A stretch of 15,599 nt of DNA from Fibrobacter sp. UBA1765 (GTDB lineage Bacteria; Fibrobacterota; Fibrobacteria; Fibrobacterales; Fibrobacteraceae): positions 1 to 15,599 of the forward strand of contig DCGZ01000073.1 in NCBI GenBank assembly GCA_002314675.1. Direction: 5' to 3'. A program made the translations under genes and the position numbers. The notes under the pieces were generated by a model. It was not told the DNA's origin and did not search any database. It worked only from the letters and a program-made list of their open reading frames with translations. Of this stretch, positions 1-6,606 are shown piece after piece (position 1 is the stretch's first letter; each line of letters starts with the position of its first letter).

Positions 1-68
1 CCTCATACCTCTCAGTCGACAGACGCTAGCCTACAGCCGACACATTGGAAAGTAACATTCCTCTCGTC
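1..68 (-). repeat. Left copy of a degenerate post-gene repeat
   Basis: Read on the minus strand just after the cysS stop codon, this stretch holds a GACGAGAG box (61-68) and ends with AGGTATGAGG (1-10). The right end of the window has the same two boxes, in inverted orientation, after the aroC stop codon. In both copies the box starts are 58 bp apart. The sequence between the boxes is poorly conserved. No coding potential is seen in 1-87. Confidence 0.5.
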
Positions 69-87
69 AATCCTAGTCCCTAATTTC

Positions 88-1533
88 CTACTTCAGGCTC
101 CAGGTTGTGCCTTCCTTGCTATCCTTGATTACAACGTTCATTGCGGCAAGTTCATCTCGGATACGGTCACTTTCAGCCCAGTTCTTACTATCGCGTGCGG
201 CCTTGCGTTCTGCAATAAGGCTTTCAATCTTTGCGACATCTACGCCATCTTGCTTCTTTGCAAAGTCTTCACGAGGTTCATCAAGCTTAAGGCCAAAGAT
301 CTTGTCCATGTCAAGCACAAGGGCTGCCTTTTCGCCATCATCAATGTCAGACTTAAGCATCGTATTCAAGATGCCAAGTGCGCGCGGCATGTTCAAGTCA
401 TCGCCAATGGCGTCCTTGAAATCTGTCTGGAACTTCAAGGCCTTTTCGCTTGTAATTGCAGTAGCCTTGCCAATGAGAGCGTCAGTCTTCTTGTGCAAGC
501 TCTTGTTTGCTTCACGTGCACCTTCAAGAGCTTCCCATGTAAAGTTCAAGTAATTGCGGTAGTGGCTACCAAGTGCAAAGTAACGATAGTCAAGCGGGTT
601 GAAGCCACGGTCAACAAGCAAAGAAACGGTAAGGAATTCACCGCTAGACTTGCTCATTTTGCCAAACTTCTGTTCAGTTGTACCGTCTTCAAGCTTTTCT
701 TCGCTTGCAGTACGCAAGAATTCGCCATGCATCCAGAAACGTGCAAAAGGCTTGCCAGTTGCGCATTCGCTCTGAGCAATTTCGTTCGTGTGGTGCACAC
801 GGATATGGTCCGTACCACCGCAGTGAATGTCAAGAGTCGGACCGTTATACTTCATTGCCATGGCAGAGCATTCAATGTGCCAACCCGGGAAACCAATACC
901 CCATGGGCTATCCCATTCCATGGCGCGCTTCTTGTCGGTCGGGCTAAATTTCCAAAGGGCAAAGTCCGTTGCGGCACGCTTTTCACCCATGTCGATACGG
1001 CTACCGCTACGCAAGTTTTCAACATCGAGACGAGCAAAATCCGCATAGCGCGGGAACTTCAAACTATCAAAATAGATACCGTCACTAGTACGATATGTAA
1101 AGCCCTTTTCTTCAAGAGTCTTCACAAGTTCGATCTGTTCCTTGATATGGTCCGTCGCGCGGGTCCAGCGGGTCGGTTCCTGAATATTCAGGCGATGCCA
1201 ATCCGCCATGAACGCATCCTTATAAAAGTCTGCAATTTCCCAAACAGTCTTGCCTTCGCGAGCTGCACCCTTTTCCATTTTATCGTCACCGGAGTCAGCA
1301 TCACTAGTAAGGTGGCCAACGTCCGTAATATTTACGATGTGGTTGACTTCGTAGCCGTAATACTTGAGCGTACGAACAAGGAAGTCTTCAAAAATATAGG
1401 TACGGAGGTTACCGATATGGGCAAAATGGTAAACCGTAGGACCGCAGCAGTACATACGTACCAAGTTAGAGCCGTCCTGGGTTGTAAAAGGTTCGCGTTT
1501 GCGAGAAGCTGTGTTGTAGAAATTTAAAGCCAT
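88..1533 (-). CDS. cysS: Cysteinyl-tRNA synthetase
   Basis: Class I aminoacyl-tRNA synthetase that charges tRNA-Cys with cysteine using ATP in the cytosol. The 481-residue product has the usual family length. Visible motifs are the HIGN nucleotide-binding signature (39-42), the KMSKS loop (292-296), and candidate zinc ligands Cys30 (in YCCGPTVY), Cys222 (in WHIECSAM), His247 and Glu251 (in HHTNE). The C-terminal part, ending in the KDSKEGTTWSLK tail, matches the family. I chose the ATG at 1533 because the protein then begins MALNFYNT, as homologues do; the frame stays open 17 codons further upstream, but that extension is not family-like. No strong Shine-Dalgarno precedes it. The gene is separated from the upstream minus-strand unit by a probable terminator near 1684-1707, so it probably has its own promoter, which I could not place with confidence. 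Confidence 0.97.
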   Translation of the reverse strand: MALNFYNTASRKREPFTTQDGSNLVRMYCCGPTVYHFAHIGNLRTYIFEDFLVRTLKYYGYEVNHIVNITDVGHLTSDADSGDDKMEKGAAREGKTVWEIADFYKDAFMADWHRLNIQEPTRWTRATDHIKEQIELVKTLEEKGFTYRTSDGIYFDSLKFPRYADFARLDVENLRSGSRIDMGEKRAATDFALWKFSPTDKKRAMEWDSPWGIGFPGWHIECSAMAMKYNGPTLDIHCGGTDHIRVHHTNEIAQSECATGKPFARFWMHGEFLRTASEEKLEDGTTEQKFGKMSKSSGEFLTVSLLVDRGFNPLDYRYFALGSHYRNYLNFTWEALEGAREANKSLHKKTDALIGKATAITSEKALKFQTDFKDAIGDDLNMPRALGILNTMLKSDIDDGEKAALVLDMDKIFGLKLDEPREDFAKKQDGVDVAKIESLIAERKAARDSKNWAESDRIRDELAAMNVVIKDSKEGTTWSLK

Positions 1534-1683
1534 AGTGATACCAAATTTAAAAAATTGGTATAAAAAGCACCTTTTCAAACACAAAAAAGAACCATTTAAG
1601 CCGCAATTTCACGCACTGCAAGCTGCAAGTCCTTATACTAAGGGCAAAGCCTATACATTTTTGCAAACTCACCAAAAACAAAA

Positions 1684-1711
1684 GCGCTCCAGGATACCCC
1701 GAAGCGCCTTT
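1684..1711. terminator. Probable intrinsic terminator, possibly bidirectional
   Basis: The arms GCGCT (1684-1688) and AGCGC (1703-1707) form a GC-rich stem. It is followed on the minus strand by TTTTGTTTTT and on the plus strand by CTTTTT. It lies downstream of the TIGR02147 gene and small ORF on the minus strand and upstream of cysS, so it most likely ends the former transcript. Confidence 0.6.
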
Positions 1712-1720
1712 TTGCTTAGT

Positions 1721-1743
1721 ACGAATCTCGGTTAAAGATTCGT
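1721..1743. other. Perfect 8-bp inverted repeat (hairpin)
   Basis: ACGAATCT (1721-1728) and AGATTCGT (1736-1743) are perfect complements around a 7-nt loop. On the minus strand the hairpin comes after the small ORF and 13 nt before the terminator stem. It may stabilise the 3' end of that mRNA or be part of a tandem terminator; it has no T-tract of its own. Confidence 0.55.
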
Positions 1744-1772
1744 GAGTAAATTTACCTAGCAAGCCTTGCTAC

Positions 1773-1883
1773 TTAAAGGCATTCAAAATATTTTTCGAGG
1801 ACGCTAGTCCACACCAAAAATACTTGGAACATATTTTCAGTTTCCGTTGTAGAAGACTGCATTTTCTGCAGAAAAATTTCCAT
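1773..1883 (-). CDS. Small ORF, 36 codons, downstream of the TIGR02147 gene
   Basis: This ORF begins MEIFLQKM and ends VLEKYFECL, with TAA at 1773-1775. Its ATG lies two bases after the TGA of the TIGR02147 gene. It has one of the best Shine-Dalgarno sequences in the window: AAGGAGA at 1891-1897, seven bases before the ATG and embedded in the last codons of the upstream gene, so translation is probably coupled. No signal peptide, TM segment or known motif is visible; the middle is Ser/Thr/Glu-rich and the C-terminal half is hydrophobic and aromatic. Two hairpins and a terminator follow. I do not recognise it. The spacing and ribosome site argue that it is translated. A chance ORF cannot be excluded, since an ORF of this length is not significant alone. 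Confidence 0.5.
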   Translation of the reverse strand: MEIFLQKMQSSTTETENMFQVFLVWTSVLEKYFECL

Positions 1884-1885
1884 AA

Positions 1886-2710
1886 TCAAATCTCCTTTTC
1901 CGCAACCGGGAATAGGGCAAATGCCATTTGCATAACACGAGTCGGGAACCGAACTTCATCAACCCTTTTTTGAATGGACTTTTTAAATTCAACAAACATA
2001 TCTTGCAAATCTTTGAAGCATTCTTCATCTACGCCAAGCACCATTGTAGATACATGCCGTTTTTCAGCAGGAATCACTTCGATCATTTCTGACACAAGAT
2101 TGAAAATTTTCTTTTGATATTCATGAACTATATTCCGGTACTTCTCCAAATTTTTTGCAACAACAATATGTGAATCCACAAGGGCGCATTTCCCAGAACT
2201 TATTTTTTTTATTTGACCGGTTGATAGCAACGCATTAAGAGATTCTCGAATATCATACGCCTGCACTTTAGGCTTTATCAAATGCGATAAATACCGTTCA
2301 TCACAAATTCCTCCAGACACTTCCAATAGGGATCGTATCACGGGAGTCCACCAATTATACAGGACCTTCAATTCTGCACTAGTCAAAGGTTTTTGTTCCA
2401 CATCATGTAGCGCAAAAGCCATTGAAAGCAAATGATTTCTTTCAGAAGCATCCGAAGACAACGCAGCGGCATACATAAGATCAAAACATTTGGAATATCG
2501 ACCTTCAAGGTTAAGCATCGCCTTAACTAGCGGCAAGCTTTTAGGCAACAGATGTTGCTTTTTTAAGAGAACCCTACGCAAATGGCTAGGATCCATAAAA
2601 AGATCTCTAGCCATTTTTCGGCATGAATATCTAGGTGAAACCAATTTTCGCTGATCCAAATAATCCTTGATAAAGTCGCGGTAATCCGTGAACTTGACAA
2701 AACGGTCCAT
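1886..2710 (-). CDS. TIGR02147-family (DUF4423-type) putative HTH regulator
   Basis: This 274-residue protein matches the TIGR02147 family, found in many paralogous copies in Fibrobacter succinogenes. It opens with the YRDFIKDYLDQRK segment. A helix-turn-helix-like region follows at about residues 25-75 (YSCRKMARDLFMDPSHLRRVL, then a K/L-rich helix). A central WWTPVIRSLLEV block follows, and the C-terminus has the typical ALFPV ending. The role is probably DNA binding, by analogy to XRE-like domains, but this is inference. The ATG at 2710 is preceded by GGAGG at 2718-2722 with a 7-nt spacer, which settles the start over a TTG two codons upstream. The gene diverges from mqnC across a 234-bp region containing inverted GCAATGC/GCATTGC sites, and is followed immediately by a 36-codon ORF. 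The protein is cytosolic, with no signal peptide or TM segment. Confidence 0.88.
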   Translation of the reverse strand: MDRFVKFTDYRDFIKDYLDQRKLVSPRYSCRKMARDLFMDPSHLRRVLLKKQHLLPKSLPLVKAMLNLEGRYSKCFDLMYAAALSSDASERNHLLSMAFALHDVEQKPLTSAELKVLYNWWTPVIRSLLEVSGGICDERYLSHLIKPKVQAYDIRESLNALLSTGQIKKISSGKCALVDSHIVVAKNLEKYRNIVHEYQKKIFNLVSEMIEVIPAEKRHVSTMVLGVDEECFKDLQDMFVEFKKSIQKRVDEVRFPTRVMQMAFALFPVAEKEI

Positions 2711-2730
2711 ATGCAAGCCTCCAACGGTAG

Positions 2731-2753
2731 TGCATTATTAAAAAGCAATGCTT
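2731..2753. repeat. Copy 1 of a 23-bp repeat around mqnC (possible operator)
   Basis: The element reads TGCAT, four variable bases, A-rich AAAAGCAATG, then CTT. A second copy lies at 4001-4023 in the same orientation; 19 of 23 positions match. This copy is in the 5' region of the TIGR02147 gene and contains GCATT/AATGC arms. GCAATGC (2745-2751) also pairs as an inverted repeat with GCATTGC at 2772-2778. Confidence 0.4.
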
Positions 2754-2774
2754 AAAGAAACTTTTCTAACGGCA

Positions 2775-2803
2775 TTGCACATTGTCTCTTTTAAAACGAT
2801 AAT
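2775..2803 (+). promoter_or_regulatory. Candidate sigma-70 promoter for mqnC
   Basis: TTGCAC (2775-2780) and GATAAT (2798-2803) are separated by exactly 17 bp. The -10 matches consensus at 5 of 6 positions and the -35 at 3 of 6. The predicted start near 2810 would give a leader of about 135 nt containing several hairpins. The -35 overlaps one arm of the GCAATGC/GCATTGC inverted repeat. Confidence 0.4.
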
Positions 2804-2820
2804 TTCAAATTATCTGAGGC

Positions 2821-2890
2821 ATGCTAAAAATAAAGCATCGTTTGCGACAAAGGCTGTCGCAACAACAAGATTTTGAGGACAGCCGTCCTC
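2821..2890 (+). promoter_or_regulatory. Structured leader of mqnC with alternative hairpins
   Basis: Hairpins seen directly: ATGCT/AGCAT (2821-2825, 2834-2838); A, TTGCGACA/TGTCGCAA (2842-2849, 2855-2862), perfect 8 bp with a 5-nt loop; B, GGCTGTC/GACAGCC (2852-2858, 2878-2884); and C, GAGGAC/GTCCTC (2875-2880, 2885-2890), loop AGCC. B overlaps both A and C, so forming B excludes them, as in an attenuator. C lacks a T-tract, so it is not an obvious terminator. The A repeat could instead be a DNA operator. Confidence 0.45.
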
Positions 2891-2944
2891 ACCAATACAC
2901 CATATAGTATGTCTTTGTGCAGTATTTTAACTATCTTTTACCAC

Positions 2945-3979
2945 ATGCACGAAGCCCTACAAAAAGCCCTGAACGGCAAAAGAATCTCTGACGCAGACGC
3001 ACTCGACATTTTAAAGAACGCTCCCTGGACAGATGTGGTCCAGGTCGGCAACGCCATTCGCGAGCGATTGCTTCCAGAGCGTAAAGTCGGCTACACCGCA
3101 TACCGCATAGTCAACTACACAAACGTCTGTACGGTGCGTTGCTCCTTCTGTAGTTTCTGCAGGTACCCGCACGACAAGGATTCCTATGTCTACACGCTAG
3201 ATGAAATGCGCGAAAAGACTCGCGAGGCTAAGGCCCTTGGCGCAAACCAGATCTTTTTACAGGGCGGAGTCCACCCGGGCATCAAGCTGGACTATTACAC
3301 AAGCACTCTTAAAATGCTCACGCAAGAAGAAGGCGTAACCGTTCGCGGTTTTTCGCCTGTAGAACTTGTCCGCATGGCAGAGACCTACAAGATGCCCCTT
3401 GAAGAACTCATCGATACCTTGAAAGATGCAGGCCTTAGTTCCGTTCCGGGAGCAGGCGCAGAAATTCTTTCAGATAGCATGCGCGAAAAGCTGAGCCCGC
3501 GAAAGCTCACGGCAGATGAATGGTGCAATACGATGGCTCTGTGCCAAAAGCACGGCTTACCAGGGAGCGCAAACATTGTATTCGGCAGCGATGAAACCCC
3601 GGAACAAATCATCGAGCACCTTTCACGCATCCGTAACGTCCAAGACGAGACGAATGGCTTCAAGTCGTTCGTCGCCTGGACATTCCAGCCGCAGACCGAC
3701 AAGTTCTACGTTCGCTACGTACGCGGCGACGAATACCTGAAGTTACTAGCCCTTTCCAGAATTTTCTTCGACAACATTCCGCACATCGAAGTGTCTCTTT
3801 TAGGTATGGGACTTCAGCTCGGGGAACTTGGCCTCCACGCCGGTGCCGACGACATCAACAGCATCGTCATAGAAGAAAACGTTTTGCAGAGCCATGGGCT
3901 TACAACCGTAGCGGCAGCAGAGCAGTTCATTAGGGACGCAGGCTTTACACCTTACAGGCGAACCTTAAATTTTGACTGA
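2945..3979 (+). CDS. mqnC: Cyclic dehypoxanthinyl futalosine synthase (radical SAM)
   Basis: This radical SAM enzyme of the futalosine menaquinone pathway cyclises dehypoxanthine futalosine. The 344-residue product has the CX3CX2C iron-sulfur motif at Cys62, Cys66 and Cys69 after the family block RIVNYTNVC. It also has LQGGVHPG, a PGAGAEIL block, FVAWTFQPQ and LGLHAGADD with IEENV. These match MqnC better than its relative MqnE. I chose the ATG at 2945 because homologues begin near this point; the frame is open back to a TTG at 2873 and also has an ATG at 2909, but that extra stretch has no family similarity I recognise and overlaps the leader hairpins. No clear Shine-Dalgarno precedes 2945. 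No other mqn genes are in the window. An MqnE assignment is the main alternative. Confidence 0.88.
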   Translation: MHEALQKALNGKRISDADALDILKNAPWTDVVQVGNAIRERLLPERKVGYTAYRIVNYTNVCTVRCSFCSFCRYPHDKDSYVYTLDEMREKTREAKALGANQIFLQGGVHPGIKLDYYTSTLKMLTQEEGVTVRGFSPVELVRMAETYKMPLEELIDTLKDAGLSSVPGAGAEILSDSMREKLSPRKLTADEWCNTMALCQKHGLPGSANIVFGSDETPEQIIEHLSRIRNVQDETNGFKSFVAWTFQPQTDKFYVRYVRGDEYLKLLALSRIFFDNIPHIEVSLLGMGLQLGELGLHAGADDINSIVIEENVLQSHGLTTVAAAEQFIRDAGFTPYRRTLNFD

Positions 3980-4000
3980 TTTTCATAGTTTATCACAAAA

Positions 4001-4023
4001 TGCATGGTCAAAAAGCAATGTTT
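4001..4023. repeat. Copy 2 of the 23-bp repeat around mqnC
   Basis: TGCAT, GGTC, AAAAAGCAATG, TTT. The sequence matches the copy at 2731-2753 at 19 of 23 positions, including an uninterrupted 11-mer. It lies just after mqnC and about 35 bp upstream of the -10 element of the diguanylate cyclase gene, so it could be a shared operator for both flanking promoters. Confidence 0.4.
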
Positions 4024-4057
4024 CAATGCAAACCTTTAATAAACCATGTTCAATTTA

Positions 4058-4066
4058 TGCTATAAT
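4058..4066 (+). promoter_or_regulatory. Extended -10 promoter of the diguanylate cyclase gene
   Basis: TGCTATAAT is a perfect extended -10 (TGN plus TATAAT). The A of the ATG at 4073 lies seven bases after the last T, the usual position for transcription start. There is no -35 match at 17 bp (AATAAA). This predicts a leaderless mRNA if the start is 4073. Confidence 0.55.
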
Positions 4067-4072
4067 GAAGAT

Positions 4073-5593
4073 ATGTTCTCGAAATTAAAAAACTTTTTTG
4101 CTGGCACAAAAATCACCTCCGAAGATCTACAAAAAGTTCGTGTATCCATAAACAGGCGCAACCACAACACCTTGAGCGTTTTTACGGCTATAGCAGCCTC
4201 CTGCCTTGGTATCGTCATACTGGTCGCAGCACTTGCAGACATCGAAGGCATAACACAAAAATTAACGGGCTATTCAACCGGCTTTTTGCTAACCCTTGGA
4301 ATTTTCCTTTGCAACAAGTTCATTGTTCCAAGGCACATAAAGTTATTGCCAGTCCTTTTAGCTCTTTTTGAGATTTCCCTTTATGCCACAGGAATGAGTC
4401 TGACTTTTATCAGTTCACCTAATCAGCTGACCATCACCCTGTTCGTTTTGTTTGTAATGGTACCGCAACTATTCATAGAAAAGCCAAAACGCGTTCTTAT
4501 AATATCTACAATCACGGCAATAGTATTCATAGCCCTGTACCTTTTTACAGACCTAAAGCCAACAGAAATACGCTGGCAGGAATTTGTCAACATGGGCATA
4601 TTCTACCTGCTCGGCATGATTCTCGGCATTTACATCAAGAAAATGTTCTTTGAAAGGTTCTTCTTTGAATACAAGGTGAACAAGGAAAACAACCAAGAAA
4701 AGCAAGAACAGAACCAGTACTGGAAATCCATCGCCGACATTTACGTTTCCATGGTACAGGCTGACTTGAACACCGATACCTACAAGCTCCTTAGAACCAA
4801 CAACTACATTACAAAAGCGCTCGACAAAGGAACCAAAGGGTTTGCAAAAGATCTATCAAGCACAATGATCTTGACTACAGAACCCGATTACATTGATGGG
4901 GTCCTGCAGTTCATTGATATTACGACCTTGCAAGCAAGGCTCAGGGGAAAACGCACCATAACACACGAATTTATAGGGAAAAATTTTGGCTGGTGCCGTG
5001 CCCGTTTCATTGCAGTCAACACAAAAGAAAACGAAGTTCCGCACAACGTCATCTTCATGGTCGAAAACATCAACGAACAAAAGACCAAGGAAAAGCACTT
5101 AACAACCATGGCAGAAACTGATGCCATGACAGGCCTTTACAACCGCCAGGCTGGTTCTGCAAAAATCAAGGGATGCCTTTACAACGGACATTCAGGAATG
5201 CTTTGTTTGTTTGACGTAGACAAGTTCAAACATGTTAACGACACCTTCGGACACCAAACTGGAGACGCTGTTATAATTGCAGTCGCAAACACCTTGCGAA
5301 AGGCTTTCCGCGACAATGATATTCTAATGCGCCTTGGCGGTGATGAATTCATAGTCTTTGTATCTGACGTAAAAACGGAAGAACTTGGAGCCAAGGTTAT
5401 CCAAAGATTCTTCGACATTCTCGACAAGGAACGTATTGAAGGCCACGAAGATTACAGAATTTCAGTAAGCTTAGGAGCCACATTTACAACTGAAAATTCA
5501 GTATTCGAAGAGCTCTACAAGCAAGCCGATACCTGCACCTACGAAAGCAAAAAAATCACAGGAAAATCCTTTACATTCTACCGCGGAAATTAA
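4073..5593 (+). CDS. Membrane diguanylate cyclase (6 TM, PAS-like, GGDEF)
   Basis: This protein probably makes cyclic di-GMP from two GTP at the inner membrane. The 506 residues show six hydrophobic segments (about 35-55, 67-85, 90-110, 119-135, 141-159, 172-188), a charged linker rich in Lys, Glu, Asn and Gln, a PAS-like region (about 205-335, with WCRARFIAV), and a C-terminal GGDEF domain. The active-site motif GGDEF (422-426) is intact, and an RDND inhibitory I-site lies five residues before it, so product feedback inhibition is likely. AETDAMTGLYNR marks the domain start. The ATG at 4073 sits seven bases after a perfect extended -10, while an in-frame ATG at 4046 would lie upstream of that promoter; neither has a Shine-Dalgarno. 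The gene ends at a strong terminator. No EAL or HD-GYP domain is present. Confidence 0.9.
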   Translation: MFSKLKNFFAGTKITSEDLQKVRVSINRRNHNTLSVFTAIAASCLGIVILVAALADIEGITQKLTGYSTGFLLTLGIFLCNKFIVPRHIKLLPVLLALFEISLYATGMSLTFISSPNQLTITLFVLFVMVPQLFIEKPKRVLIISTITAIVFIALYLFTDLKPTEIRWQEFVNMGIFYLLGMILGIYIKKMFFERFFFEYKVNKENNQEKQEQNQYWKSIADIYVSMVQADLNTDTYKLLRTNNYITKALDKGTKGFAKDLSSTMILTTEPDYIDGVLQFIDITTLQARLRGKRTITHEFIGKNFGWCRARFIAVNTKENEVPHNVIFMVENINEQKTKEKHLTTMAETDAMTGLYNRQAGSAKIKGCLYNGHSGMLCLFDVDKFKHVNDTFGHQTGDAVIIAVANTLRKAFRDNDILMRLGGDEFIVFVSDVKTEELGAKVIQRFFDILDKERIEGHEDYRISVSLGATFTTENSVFEELYKQADTCTYESKKITGKSFTFYRGN

Positions 5594-5609
5594 TTTTCCA
5601 AAGATACAG

Positions 5610-5637
5610 AAAAGCCTTCGTAAAACGGAGGCTTTTT
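5610..5637. terminator. Bidirectional intrinsic terminator between convergent genes
   Basis: AAAAGCCTTCG and CGGAGGCTTTTT form an 11-bp stem with one G-T pair and a TAAAA loop. It is flanked by A and T runs, so it can end the diguanylate cyclase transcript on the plus strand and the pyrF transcript on the minus strand. Confidence 0.85.
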
Positions 5638-5654
5638 ACGTGCCTTAAAAACGC

Positions 5655-6548
5655 TTAAAAGTTGCAAGCTTCGGCAAGCTTTTCCAAGGCATCTACGCAT
5701 TCGTTTGCATAGTTTTCTGCCTTGCCGCTACGCTGGTAGGCAAAGTTCAAGCCACTGGAGCTGTTGAGCACATGGAACTTGTGCTTGCTGCCGCCATTTG
5801 CGATTGCGGTAAGCACAGTCTTAGCATCGCCGCCTTGGCCACCAGGCACGCCCGGAATAGACACGCCAGGGATAAGGAACGGGATTTCGTGCTTATGGGC
5901 AACCGTGTATGCAGTAATCTTTTCAAGTTCTTCCGGGTGGGTTGCACCGACAACAGCGCCAAAGTAGCCATTGTCTGCATCCCATTCCATGATCTTGTCT
6001 GCAACCTGGTAGAACGCCTCATTCACGTCGCGAGGGTCATCGCTACCGATTACACGCATATCCTGGAAGTCATGGGCACCCTTGTTGCTTGTACGGAGCA
6101 AAACGTATGCGCCATTTTCCGTTCCTGCACGCAAGAACGGATTCACGGAATCGCTACCCATCCATGGGCTAACAGTCACGGCATCGGCGCCAAACACGTC
6201 GTAAGCGGCGTTAGCGTATGCAGCGCTCGACTTGCCAATGTCACCACGCTTGGCATCAAGAATCACAGGAATGCCAGCGCTTCTGTAGTCAGCAATCAAC
6301 TGCTGGAGCACGAGCAATGCCTGGATGCTTACGCATTCATAGTAGGCGCTATTCGGCTTAACAACAGCAGGCTGCACGTTACGCTTGATGCAGCATTCAA
6401 GAATTTCGGAATAGAAGCGCTTGATCTTGTCTTCTGCAGAACCAGTTGCAATGCACGGGTCAATCAGCTTAAGGACTGGATCCATGCCAAGGCAGATCGG
6501 GTTACCGCACTTCGCGATTCTTTCTTCAAGTTTAGAATGAAAACTCAT
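5655..6548 (-). CDS. pyrF: Orotidine 5'-phosphate decarboxylase (subfamily 2)
   Basis: This enzyme catalyses the last step of de novo UMP synthesis, decarboxylating OMP in the cytosol. The 297-residue product belongs to the longer PyrF subfamily 2. It shows CLGMDP (19-24), the VKPNSAYYE block with Lys64, and the catalytic DxKxxD pattern in LDAKRGDIG (Asp98, Lys100, Asp103). TVSPWMGSD and the IPGVSIPGVPGGQGGD phosphate-binding loop follow. I chose the ATG at 6548; a GTG four codons upstream (6560) is possible, and neither has a strong ribosome site. An intrinsic terminator ends only 14 nt before this ATG, leaving no room for a promoter between them, so pyrF expression probably depends on readthrough from the upstream methyltransferase operon or on a promoter inside that gene. 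Confidence 0.95.
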   Translation of the reverse strand: MSFHSKLEERIAKCGNPICLGMDPVLKLIDPCIATGSAEDKIKRFYSEILECCIKRNVQPAVVKPNSAYYECVSIQALLVLQQLIADYRSAGIPVILDAKRGDIGKSSAAYANAAYDVFGADAVTVSPWMGSDSVNPFLRAGTENGAYVLLRTSNKGAHDFQDMRVIGSDDPRDVNEAFYQVADKIMEWDADNGYFGAVVGATHPEELEKITAYTVAHKHEIPFLIPGVSIPGVPGGQGGDAKTVLTAIANGGSKHKFHVLNSSSGLNFAYQRSGKAENYANECVDALEKLAEACNF

Positions 6549-6562
6549 ATTGATATCCACTT

Positions 6563-6597
6563 AAAAAAAGGTCTAGCAGCATTCCTGCCACTAGACC
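6563..6597 (-). terminator. Intrinsic terminator, possible attenuator before pyrF
   Basis: On the minus strand GGTCTAG pairs with CTAGACC (7 bp, with a further CAG/CTG pairing inside) and is followed directly by seven T. The stem begins nine bases after the stop codon of the methyltransferase gene, and TTTTT precedes the stem. pyrF begins 14 nt after the T-tract. This may be a plain operon terminator or a translation-coupled attenuator. Confidence 0.82.
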
Positions 6598-6606
6598 AAA
6601 AATCTA

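Noticed and set aside
250..1527. Long plus-strand open frame opposite cysS
   Set aside because: It lies wholly antisense to an unmistakable cysS, has no recognisable domain or ribosome site, and arises from codon bias in the real gene.
1616..1629. Tandem CTGCAAG repeat upstream of cysS
   Set aside because: Only two 7-bp copies; too short to distinguish from chance, and no T-box features (specifier loop, antiterminator) were found in the cysS leader.
1862..1875. 14-bp palindrome TTTTCTGCAGAAAA
   Set aside because: It falls inside the start of the 36-codon ORF and is built from A/T runs around a PstI-like core; not convincing as an operator on its own.
1837..2028. 63-codon minus-strand frame overlapping the end of the TIGR02147 gene
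   Set aside because: It is in a different frame from both the TIGR02147 gene and the 36-codon ORF and has no ribosome site; the 36-codon ORF has the better initiation signals.
2873..2944. N-terminal extension of MqnC from the TTG at 2873
   Set aside because: The extra 24 residues lack family similarity and would overlap the leader hairpins; the Met at 2945 fits the family N-terminus.
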